DNA of 7,603 bases from Streptosporangiaceae bacterium (lineage in GTDB: Bacteria > Actinomycetota > Actinomycetes > Streptosporangiales > Streptosporangiaceae). The stretch is from the NCBI GenBank assembly GCA_030041195.1, contig JASHOI010000284.1:1-7603 (forward strand). Reading direction: 5' to 3'. The position numbers and the translations under genes are program-made. A model generated the notes under the pieces. It searched no databases, was not told the origin of the DNA, and saw only the letters and a program-made list of their open reading frames with translations. Shown here one piece after another: positions 1 through 5,656 of this stretch; positions within the stretch are counted from its first letter, which is position 1; every line of letters starts with the position of its first letter.

Positions 1-122
1 ACCAGTACCTGCAGCACCGGGAACCTGCGCTGGGCCGCAGCGGCGGAGCGCACCGCTCCCAGCAGCGGCCCGCGGTCCGGCTGGTAGTCCCGCCCCGGCG
101 CGGGCGACGTCAGCCCGCTCAC
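1..122 (-). CDS. second CUT2-type ABC transporter permease (5' end only)
   Basis: Only the first 40 codons are in the window; the gene continues past base 1. It starts with GTG at 122-120, overlapping the upstream stop in a GTGA (TGA at 121-119). An AGGAAGG ribosome-binding site lies 7 nt upstream. The visible protein begins MSGLTSPAPGRDYQ and reaches a hydrophobic stretch (FPVLQVLV) at its cut end. This fits a polar cytoplasmic N-terminus leading into a first membrane helix, as in RbsC-type permeases. The identification rests mainly on context: CUT2 importers use two permease subunits, and the gene just upstream carries only one permease domain. A heteromeric pair, as in LsrC/LsrD, is the natural reading. 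No family motif is visible, so the product is inferred. Confidence 0.6.
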   Translation of the reverse strand, partial: MSGLTSPAPGRDYQPDRGPLLGAVRSAAAAQRRFPVLQVL

Positions 123-2611
123 CGGAGGGCCTTCCTGGCCGAACGCTGGCGCGCCGCGAACATGATCGCGACGATCAGGACGGCGCCGTAGCAGGCCTGC
201 GACCAGAACGAGGAGATGTTCAGCGCGGCAAGGAGGTTCTCGATCAGGAAGATGACCGCCGCGCCGAGCAGCGAGCCGAGCATGCCGCCGCGCCCGCCAG
301 CCAGCGACGTGCCGCCCAGCGCCACGGCGGCGATCGCCAGCAGGATGAACGGGGTGACGAACGCGGAGTCGGCCTCGGCCTGGTGCAGCTGCGCCACGAT
401 CGCCACCCCGGCCAGGCCGGCGATCGCGCCGCCGCACGTGTATGCCAGGGTGCGCACCGCGGCGACGTTCACCCCGGCGGTGTACGCGGTGGTCTCGCTC
501 CCGCCGACGGCGCGCAGGGTGCGCACGAACGGCGTGCGGTCCAGGCCGAACCAGGCCAGCAGCGGCACCGCGATCAGGATCAGCCCGCCGGGCACACCGC
601 CGGCCGTCGAGCCCAGCGAGGTCAGCCAGGCGGTGGTGCCCGATACCGGCGCCGGCGCGTAGGCCAGCGCGAACCCGGACAGGATGAAGTTCATGCACAG
701 CGTCGCGACCACCGCCTGATACCGGCCGTAGTTGACCAGCACCCCGTTGAGCGCGCCGACCGCCGCGCCGAACAGCACCGCCACCGGCAAGATCACGGCG
801 GCGCTGGTGATGCCGTGGGCCAGCAGCATCACCTCGATCACCACCGAGACCATGGTGAACAGCGGCGCTATCGAGATGTCGATGCCGCCGCCGAGGATCG
901 CGGGAGTCGACGCCATCGCCGCCAGCGCTGGCGTGGCCAGCTCGGCGAACGTCACGATCCATGAGCTCCAGTACACAAAGCTGTGCTGGACCGCCACGTT
1001 GGCCACCAGCAGCGCCACAGCGAGCACGGCCGGCAGCAACCAGGCCCGGTCCGCGGGACGCCAGCCCCGGATGGGCCGCTGAACCTCTGGCTTCGCGGCA
1101 GGCGCGGGGTGCTGGGTCCCTTCGGCGGTGGCTGGCCCGAAGAACTCGCGGACGATGCCGGCCCGGCTGAGCTGGCCCCGGTCCAGCTCGGCGGCAGGCC
1201 GGCCGTCACGGAACACCAGCACCCGGTCCATCAGCTCCAGGTGCTCGTCAACCTCGGTCGACAGCATGACGATCGCCATGCCGGACGCGGCGAGCCCCCG
1301 CAGCAGCGCGTAGATGTCCCGCTTGGCGCCGATGTCGATGCCGCGGGTCGGGTCGTTCAGCAGCAGAACCCGCGGATCGGCGGCCAGCGCCCGTGCGATC
1401 ACGACCTTCTGCTGATTGCCGCCGGACAGCGTGGTGATCGGGTCCCGGTCGCGGCCCATGCGGATCCGCAGCCGGTTGCGGTACGGCTCGAACCGCGCCG
1501 CCGCCCGGCGCGCCGAGATCAGCCCGCCGCGGACGTCCTGACGGAGCGTGGCTGCGGTGAAATTTTCGCGTACCGACAGCGGCGGGAAAATCGATTCATC
1601 CCGCCGGTCCCTGGCCACGTACGCGATCCGGACGCCGGGGCTGCCCGGGCCACCGCCTGCCGCGCCGCCCGCCCGGCCGAGCCTGAGCGCCTGCAGGTAT
1701 TCGTCCTGGCCCTGGCCTTCCAGCCCGGCCAGGCCGACGATCTCGCCGGACCGCAGGTTCAGCCCGCCGGCGGCGAGCACGACGTCGCCGGGCTGGCCGC
1801 GTTCCGCCGCGGTCGCCTCCGGCTGCACCAGCTGGTCCCCGCCGGTCATCAGCTCGACGAGGCGTTCCGGCCCGGCGTCGGCCCGGTCCAGTGTGGCCAC
1901 GGACTCGCCGGAGCGCAGCACCGTGATCCGGTCAGCGACCTGTGTGACCTCGTCCATCCGGTGCGTGATGAACAGCACCGCGCGCCCCGCCGCGGTCAGC
2001 CGGCGCATGCATGAGAACAGCCGGTCCCTGGTGGCGACGTCAAGGGCCGAGCTGGCCTCGTCGAGGATCAGGATCCTCGGGTCACGCAGCAGCGCCCGGC
2101 AGATCGCCAGGCCCTGCCGCTCGCTGAGCGACAGCGCGCCGGCCGGGGCGCCGAGATCGGGGCAGCTGCCGAGCACCTCGGTCAGCACCTCCCTGGCCCG
2201 GTCGCGCCGCTGGGCCGGGGAGCTTGCCGCGCGGCGCAGCATGCCGTCGCAGCCGAGCCACAGGTTGTCCAGCACCGACTGGCGGGGAACGCACTGCACC
2301 TCCTGGAACACCGTGGCTATCCCGGCGTCGATCGCCGCACGTGGGCTGCGTGCCCGCAGCGGCTCCTGCTCCAGCAGCACCTGCCCCGCGTCTGGCCGGT
2401 GCACCCCAGAGAGGATCTTCACCAGGGTGGATTTCCCGGATCCGTTCTCGCCGATCAGGACGTGGATCTCGCCCGCCCGCAGCGCCAGGGAGCAGTGACG
2501 CAGCGCCGTGGTGGCGCCGAAGGACTTCGCGAGCCCGTCGACGTGCAGCACGGTCGACGGCAGCGCCTGCGTCTGCGTCACTGTCCCCATCGGCGGGAGC
2601 GGATCCGTCAC
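119..2611 (-). CDS. fused CUT2-family ABC transporter: double ATPase plus permease in one polypeptide
   Basis: ATP-driven import across the inner membrane of the ligand delivered by the adjacent binding protein. Numbered from the GTG (830 aa), the first ATPase domain shows Walker A GENGSGKST (54-62), the Q-loop Gln at 103, a signature region LSLSERQG (160-167), Walker B LILDE (181-185) and the H-loop His217. The second domain has the degenerate Walker A usual for RbsA/MglA proteins (about 294-303), a clear LSGGNQQK signature (395-402) and LLLNDPTRGID. An Ala/Pro-rich linker (about 494-515) leads into an RbsC-like permease from about 523 with some eight or nine hydrophobic segments. Its motifs GGGIDISI (574-581) and ALGGTSLAGGRGG (764-776) are typical of CUT2 permeases. 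RbsA and RbsC are usually separate proteins of about 500 and 320 aa, so this is a full-length fusion. Start: GTG at 2611 overlaps the upstream TGA as GTGA, like the downstream junction, but has no clear Shine-Dalgarno. ATG at 2590 (823 aa) is a good alternative. Confidence 0.9.
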   Translation of the reverse strand: MTDPLPPMGTVTQTQALPSTVLHVDGLAKSFGATTALRHCSLALRAGEIHVLIGENGSGKSTLVKILSGVHRPDAGQVLLEQEPLRARSPRAAIDAGIATVFQEVQCVPRQSVLDNLWLGCDGMLRRAASSPAQRRDRAREVLTEVLGSCPDLGAPAGALSLSERQGLAICRALLRDPRILILDEASSALDVATRDRLFSCMRRLTAAGRAVLFITHRMDEVTQVADRITVLRSGESVATLDRADAGPERLVELMTGGDQLVQPEATAAERGQPGDVVLAAGGLNLRSGEIVGLAGLEGQGQDEYLQALRLGRAGGAAGGGPGSPGVRIAYVARDRRDESIFPPLSVRENFTAATLRQDVRGGLISARRAAARFEPYRNRLRIRMGRDRDPITTLSGGNQQKVVIARALAADPRVLLLNDPTRGIDIGAKRDIYALLRGLAASGMAIVMLSTEVDEHLELMDRVLVFRDGRPAAELDRGQLSRAGIVREFFGPATAEGTQHPAPAAKPEVQRPIRGWRPADRAWLLPAVLAVALLVANVAVQHSFVYWSSWIVTFAELATPALAAMASTPAILGGGIDISIAPLFTMVSVVIEVMLLAHGITSAAVILPVAVLFGAAVGALNGVLVNYGRYQAVVATLCMNFILSGFALAYAPAPVSGTTAWLTSLGSTAGGVPGGLILIAVPLLAWFGLDRTPFVRTLRAVGGSETTAYTAGVNVAAVRTLAYTCGGAIAGLAGVAIVAQLHQAEADSAFVTPFILLAIAAVALGGTSLAGGRGGMLGSLLGAAVIFLIENLLAALNISSFWSQACYGAVLIVAIMFAARQRSARKALR
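130..136 (-). promoter_or_regulatory. ribosome-binding site of the second permease
   Basis: AGGAAGG on the minus strand ends 7 nt before the GTG at 122-120, inside the last codons of the upstream gene. It supports the GTGA-overlap start and translational coupling. Confidence 0.55.
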
Positions 2612-3825
2612 GTGCCCGGGTTCGTCAGGATCGCGCTCAGCTCGGATGTTGGCAGCACGTTCAGGCTGGCCGGGCCTCCGGCGTTCCCGGTGGACGTCGG
2701 CGTCATGCCGGCGGTGTACCACTGGGCCACGGTCGCGTCGGTGACCAGCGGTGTGCTCAGCACGACCGCCGAGACCTTGACCCCGTCACCGGCGAACAGG
2801 TCCTTGACCAGCGTGGTGGTCGCGGTGGCCAGCTGCGGCGGCGTCGTGGTGATGCCCACGCCCTTGTAGGAAGCCTTGTTCTCGTACCAGTAGGCCAGCT
2901 CGCCGTCCTCCATGCTGTCGTTGGCGATCTCCGGCACGGTCTTGCCCGCCGCCTGGAAGCCTTCGAGCACCCCGGTCGAGCCCGAGCCCGAGACGATCGC
3001 GGCCGCGATCTTCTGCGGATGGGTCTCCAGGTACGTCTGCACGTCGCTCTTTGCGGTGGCGTCGGAGAACTGGTCGTAGATCGTGTCGTTCGTGGTGATC
3101 CCGGGGCAGCGCGCGAAGACGGCGTGGACGCCGTCGTAGGTCGCGATGTCGATGCCGACGCCGGAGATGCCGTGCACGTCCAGGACCATGCCCTTGCCGC
3201 CGATGTCCTTGGCCACCTGCTGCGCGAGATCTGCCCCCTGGAGCCAGTCGTTCGCGCCCAGCGAGATCGTGTCCGCACTGGCCACGGGGTTGAGCAGGGA
3301 GATCGACGGTATGCCGGCGCTGGCCGCGTTCTTCACCGCGGTGGTGAACGCGCTGGAGGACAGGGGCTCGTACACGATCAGCGCGTCCTTGCGCTCCACC
3401 ATCTGGTTGAAGTCGGCGACCTGGTCGGTGACCTCGTCGGAGGAGGTAACCGCGTCCACCGTGTACCCGGCGCCCTTGAGCATGCCCTCCAGGATGGACT
3501 GCAGCGCGAGCTGGTAGCCGTTGTTGGTCTCGGACAGCAGGAAGCCGACGGTCTTCGAGCTCGAACTGGGCTTCCAGTTCGCGAACGCGCTCTTGTACAC
3601 GGGCGTCGGGTAGCCGTCGTACAGGGCCTGGAGGCTGCTCGGCATCGACGTCAGGACGCCGTCCGGGTCGGAGGGCAGCGAGGTCGGTATCGTGCCGCAC
3701 TTGCTTGCGCTCGACGTATGGCCGGCGGCCTTGGTGCTGGTCGTGCTCGACGACGAGCACGCCGACATGGTGAGGCCGGCCGCGAGGGCCAGCGCGGCCA
3801 GGCTTGCTGGGTATAGAACTCTCAT
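2608..3825 (-). CDS. ABC transporter solute-binding lipoprotein, ribose/CUT2 type (Peripla_BP_4-like)
   Basis: Extracytoplasmic, lipid-anchored receptor that hands its ligand to the transporter encoded downstream. The 405-aa product starts with a short lipoprotein signal peptide and lipobox MSAC (Cys23 is the predicted lipidated residue). A Ser/Thr-rich linker follows, then a type I periplasmic-binding fold beginning near VGFLLSETNNGYQ (93-105). The region DQVADFNQMVERKDALIVYEP (134-154) matches the hinge and ligand-site pattern of sugar-binding relatives. The later loop VSGSGSTGVLEGFQAAGK (278-295) stands where ribose-type proteins usually carry an Asn-Asp sugar-contacting motif, so the ligand may not be a simple sugar. 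ATG at 3825 has AAGGAG 9 nt upstream. The 3' end overlaps the next gene by 4 bp, and 49 bp separate it from the dioxygenase gene upstream, so all are probably one transcript. Confidence 0.88.
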   Translation of the reverse strand: MRVLYPASLAALALAAGLTMSACSSSSTTSTKAAGHTSSASKCGTIPTSLPSDPDGVLTSMPSSLQALYDGYPTPVYKSAFANWKPSSSSKTVGFLLSETNNGYQLALQSILEGMLKGAGYTVDAVTSSDEVTDQVADFNQMVERKDALIVYEPLSSSAFTTAVKNAASAGIPSISLLNPVASADTISLGANDWLQGADLAQQVAKDIGGKGMVLDVHGISGVGIDIATYDGVHAVFARCPGITTNDTIYDQFSDATAKSDVQTYLETHPQKIAAAIVSGSGSTGVLEGFQAAGKTVPEIANDSMEDGELAYWYENKASYKGVGITTTPPQLATATTTLVKDLFAGDGVKVSAVVLSTPLVTDATVAQWYTAGMTPTSTGNAGGPASLNVLPTSELSAILTNPGT

Positions 3826-3834
3826 CGGGAAGAT

Positions 3835-3840
3835 CTCCTT
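3835..3840 (-). promoter_or_regulatory. strong ribosome-binding site of the solute-binding protein gene
   Basis: AAGGAG on the minus strand, 9 nt before the ATG at 3825-3823. It is the strongest Shine-Dalgarno in this operon, which fits the need for excess binding protein. Its first base is also the last paired base of a hairpin just upstream. Confidence 0.7.
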
Positions 3841-3854
3841 CGATGTGGCATCGA
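3840..3854 (-). repeat. short hairpin between the dioxygenase and binding-protein genes
   Basis: On the minus strand, arms TCGATG and CATCGA (6 bp, perfect) enclose a 3-nt loop CCA. The stem abuts AAGGAG and shares one base with it. There is no T-run, so it is not an intrinsic terminator. An mRNA processing or stabilising element, or a modulator of translation of the binding protein, is possible but inferred. A 6-bp stem can also arise by chance. Confidence 0.35.
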
Positions 3855-3874
3855 GGCGGGGCTGAGCGGGTTCC

Positions 3875-4813
3875 TCATACGGGCGGGCAGGTGAACAGGC
3901 CAGGGTCGGGGTCGTTGAAGGACTCCCTGGCCACCGACTCGCTCATGGGGTTGGCGGTGCCCCACTGGTCTTGGACCAGCGGGTCGTACATGTCGTAGAC
4001 GTGCGGGTGCCACGCGTCTTCATCGAGCTCTTCGAGCTCGGTCGTGTACTCGACCGTGTTTCCCTGCGGGTCGAGGAAATAGGAATAGGTGTTGTTGCCG
4101 GCGAGGTGGCGACCGGGGCCCCACACCATCCGCGTGCCAGCGCGCAGCACCCGGCCCGATCCGCGCATGTACTCGTCAATGCCGCGCATCTCGAACGAGA
4201 CGTGGTGCAGCGAGACGTGCGGCCCGCGGGCGAAGGCCACCGAGTGGTGCCTCGGGTTGCAGCGCATGAAGTTCATGACCGAGCCGATGTCCGCCCCGGC
4301 GAGCGTGTCGGTCAGCCGGAAGTCCAGGACGTCGGAGTACCACTGGGCGGTGCGGTCCGGGTCGGTGCCGTTGAGCACGACGTGGGAAAGACGCACCGGG
4401 ATCGACTCGCGCTCCTCGATCTTGCGATGGGGGCGGATCTGGACTCCGGCGGACACCTCGATGGTGCGGCCGTCGAGGTCGAAGAACCGCAGCCCGTACC
4501 CGCCGCCCTCGGTGCGCAGCGCGCCGGGCTCGGCCGCGATCTGCACGCCCCTGGCGATCAGCCGCTCCGCCAGCGCGTCCACGTCCGCATCGCTGGCTGC
4601 GCCGAAGGAGACCAGATCCAGCCGCTTCAGCGGATCTTTGCGCAGCCGGATGACGTAGCGTTCGGGCGAGCCCTCGGCGGCGAGAAAGGCGATGCCGGTG
4701 TCCTCGGCGACCGGCGCCAGGCCCCACACTTCGGTGTAAAAAGAGAGTTGCTTCTCGTAGTCCGGGATGGCCAGATCCACGTGGCGCAGGTGAGTGATCA
4801 GGCTTTCGCTCAT
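3875..4813 (-). CDS. two-domain VOC-family protein, probable type I extradiol ring-cleavage dioxygenase
   Basis: Likely Fe(II)- or Mn(II)-dependent cytosolic enzyme cleaving a catechol-type ring. The 312-aa product has an N-terminal VOC module (about 6-122, starting ITHLRHVDLAIPDY, ending DLDGRTIEV) and a C-terminal catalytic module (about 140-260, starting RLSHVVLNGTD). Against BphC-type enzymes as I recall them, the metal ligands fit His144, His204 and Glu255 (BphC His146, His210, Glu260). The motif NPRHHS supplies His190 (BphC His195), and GRH plus YSYF supply His236 and Tyr245 (His241, Tyr250). The spacings agree closely, so the site looks intact. A tail with DQWGTANPMSE follows. ATG at 4813 was chosen because VOC homology starts a few residues later; upstream codons in the same frame look non-coding. 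A GGAGAG lies about 12 nt upstream, which is far. It appears to be the first gene of the transporter operon. The substrate is not predictable, and a non-cleaving VOC function remains possible. Confidence 0.85.
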   Translation of the reverse strand: MSESLITHLRHVDLAIPDYEKQLSFYTEVWGLAPVAEDTGIAFLAAEGSPERYVIRLRKDPLKRLDLVSFGAASDADVDALAERLIARGVQIAAEPGALRTEGGGYGLRFFDLDGRTIEVSAGVQIRPHRKIEERESIPVRLSHVVLNGTDPDRTAQWYSDVLDFRLTDTLAGADIGSVMNFMRCNPRHHSVAFARGPHVSLHHVSFEMRGIDEYMRGSGRVLRAGTRMVWGPGRHLAGNNTYSYFLDPQGNTVEYTTELEELDEDAWHPHVYDMYDPLVQDQWGTANPMSESVARESFNDPDPGLFTCPPV

Positions 4814-4901
4814 CGTCGGGGTCGTCTCTCCAGCTGAGCCGCCGAGGTAATGCGCAGGCGCGAAATGCCCGGCACGGGAGGATCGACGGTCATGACCCGG
4901 A

Positions 4902-4930
4902 ACATTAGGAGCCCCTACGATCGACGGCAA
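4902..4930 (-). promoter_or_regulatory. predicted sigma70-type promoter of the dioxygenase-transporter operon
   Basis: On the minus strand, TTGCCG (4925-4930) is followed after 17 nt by TAATGT (4902-4907), a good match to actinobacterial TTGnnn / TAnnnT promoters. The start point would be near 4895, leaving a leader of about 80 nt before the ATG at 4813. Palindromes and direct repeats lie just upstream. Predicted by eye only. Confidence 0.5.
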
Positions 4931-4943
4931 ATATCTGTTTACA

Positions 4944-4954
4944 ATGCCAGGCAT
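4944..4954. promoter_or_regulatory. perfect 11-bp palindrome upstream of the -35 box
   Basis: ATGCC-A-GGCAT. Its centre (4949) is about 54 bp upstream of the predicted minus-strand start point, a place where activators often bind. The factor is unknown. Confidence 0.3.
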
Positions 4955-4960
4955 CATCCC

Positions 4961-4977
4961 GCTGATACCTGCTGATA
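4961..4977. repeat. tandem GCTGATA direct repeats, 10-bp period
   Basis: GCTGATA occurs at 4961-4967 and again at 4971-4977, separated by CCT. The 10-bp period puts both copies on the same face of the helix. Other GATA-containing words occur nearby (GGGATAG at 5022-5028, TGTGATAG at 5051-5058). A cooperative binding site is possible. Confidence 0.3.
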
Positions 4978-5005
4978 GCCCGGTGACCTGCGAATACCAG
5001 CCATC

Positions 5006-5016
5006 TGCAGGCTGCA
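5006..5016. promoter_or_regulatory. perfect 11-bp palindrome
   Basis: TGCAG-G-CTGCA, with the same 5-1-5 geometry as the palindrome at 4944-4954 but a different sequence. Its last base is the first base of the next inverted repeat. Confidence 0.25.
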
Positions 5017-5032
5017 TCACTGGGATAGTGAT
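5016..5032. promoter_or_regulatory. 17-bp inverted repeat, candidate operator
   Basis: ATCACT, 5-nt spacer GGGAT, AGTGAT: perfect 6-bp arms. It lies 68-84 bp before the cupin start codon and about 130 bp upstream of the predicted minus-strand start point, so one dimeric regulator could control both directions. The regulator family cannot be named. Confidence 0.4.
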
Positions 5033-5088
5033 CTCGGCTGGCCGGCGTGCTGTGATAGACCGCGAACATGGGAATCCGCCGCTGGCCC

Positions 5089-5093
5089 GGGAG
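5089..5093 (+). promoter_or_regulatory. ribosome-binding site of the cupin gene
   Basis: GGGAG, 6 nt before the ATG at 5100. It fixes the start there rather than at the upstream in-frame ATG at 4944, which would run through the regulatory region. Confidence 0.65.
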
Positions 5094-5099
5094 ATAAAT

Positions 5100-5648
5100 A
5101 TGCCCACGGTCCCGCGCCGCGTCGTGACCGGGCACGACCAGGATGGCGTATCCGTCTTCCTGCAGGATGGCCCGCCGCCGGTCGTGCGGACCGCTCCCGA
5201 CGGCGCGCTGTTCTACGAGATATGGGGGACCGGCGCGACGCCCGCCCCGGTCGGCGCGGCCGAGCCGGACCCGACCGAGCGCTCGCTCACGGTGCCACCC
5301 GCCCCGGGCGGCACCAAGATCCGGGTAAACGAGTTCCCGCCCGGCGTCGTCAGCCCCACCCACCGCACCCAGTCCGTCGACTACGGCATCGTGCTCGAGG
5401 GCGAGGTCGTGCTCGTCCTCGACGACAGTGAGACCGTGCTACGCGCCGGTGACATCGTCGTCCAGCGCGGCACGGCACACCGGTGGGAGAACCGCGCCGA
5501 GCGGACCGCGCGGATGGCGTTCGTGCTCATAGACGGAGCCTTCACCGAGGACCTGCTGGGCAGGCTGGGCGGCGGGGTCCTGGACGGCCTGCTGCACGAC
5601 CCGATGCATCCCGAGGTGCCCACCCCGACGTCCCCCAAGGCGCCGTAG
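5100..5648 (+). CDS. small single-domain cupin protein
   Basis: A 182-aa cytosolic protein with one conserved beta-barrel. The N-terminal part (RRVVTGHDQDG at 6-16, then GPPP and FYEIWGT near 38-44) resembles a known family of small cupins. The cupin motifs follow: motif 1 around PTHRTQSVDYGIVLEGE (86-102) and motif 2 around GDIVVQRGTAHRWEN (117-131). The usual motif-1 metal ligands HxH and Glu are reduced to His88 with Thr90 and Asp94, while motif 2 keeps His127 and Asn131. From memory, the HRTxSxDY pattern is normal for this subfamily, so it is probably not decay. Metal content and reaction are unknown; an isomerase, oxygenase or ligand-binding role are all possible. The gene is divergent from the dioxygenase operon and shares its control region, which suggests a linked role. 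It ends 8 bp from the convergent oxidase gene. Confidence 0.85.
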   Translation: MPTVPRRVVTGHDQDGVSVFLQDGPPPVVRTAPDGALFYEIWGTGATPAPVGAAEPDPTERSLTVPPAPGGTKIRVNEFPPGVVSPTHRTQSVDYGIVLEGEVVLVLDDSETVLRAGDIVVQRGTAHRWENRAERTARMAFVLIDGAFTEDLLGRLGGGVLDGLLHDPMHPEVPTPTSPKAP

Positions 5649-5656
5649 CGCGCGGC

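Larger units (their letters stand above)
4814..5099. other. divergent intergenic control region
   Basis: These 286 bp separate the minus-strand dioxygenase operon from the plus-strand cupin gene, and local GC is lower than in the genes. The region holds the minus-strand promoter, two 11-bp perfect palindromes, a 6-5-6 inverted repeat and a pair of 7-bp direct repeats one helical turn apart. A 9-bp direct repeat GATCGACGG (4881-4889 and 4919-4927) flanks the -10 box. No convincing plus-strand promoter was found; TTTACA at 4938-4943 with CTGATA 18 nt later is only a weak candidate. No small gene or structured RNA is evident. Confidence 0.6.

Noticed and set aside
983..2014. Long plus-strand open frame of 343 codons opposite the transporter fusion.
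   Set aside because: Low-complexity Arg/Gln/Ala/Gly-rich translation with no domain, antisense to a gene with clear motifs; long antisense frames are normal in high-GC DNA.
2612..2722. Extension of the fusion protein frame upstream to ATG 2722.
   Set aside because: It overlaps the coding end of the binding-protein gene, and its translation is Arg-rich with no relation to RbsA N-termini.
3562..3581. Perfect 8-bp inverted repeat (CGAACTGG / CCAGTTCG, loop GCTT) inside the binding-protein gene.
   Set aside because: It lies within well-supported coding sequence, and about one such hairpin is expected by chance in a window of this size.
2224..3816. Plus-strand open frame of 530 codons opposite the binding protein.
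   Set aside because: Arg/Val/Gly-rich shadow of the real minus-strand gene, with no recognisable motif and no ribosome-binding site of note.
4024..4040. 7-bp inverted repeat (CGAGCTC / GAGCTCG) near the 3' end of the dioxygenase gene.
   Set aside because: It comes from codons for a Glu/Leu-rich stretch (ELEELD) and is best explained by coding.
4881..4927. 9-bp direct repeat GATCGACGG at 4881-4889 and 4919-4927.
   Set aside because: Not reported as a finding of its own: a 9-bp repeat in a region this size has a fair probability of arising by chance, and the 38-bp spacing fits no known site.
4944..5099. N-terminal extension of the cupin frame from ATG 4944.
   Set aside because: It covers the palindromes and the control region, has no family similarity, and GGGAG 6 nt before ATG 5100 gives a better start.
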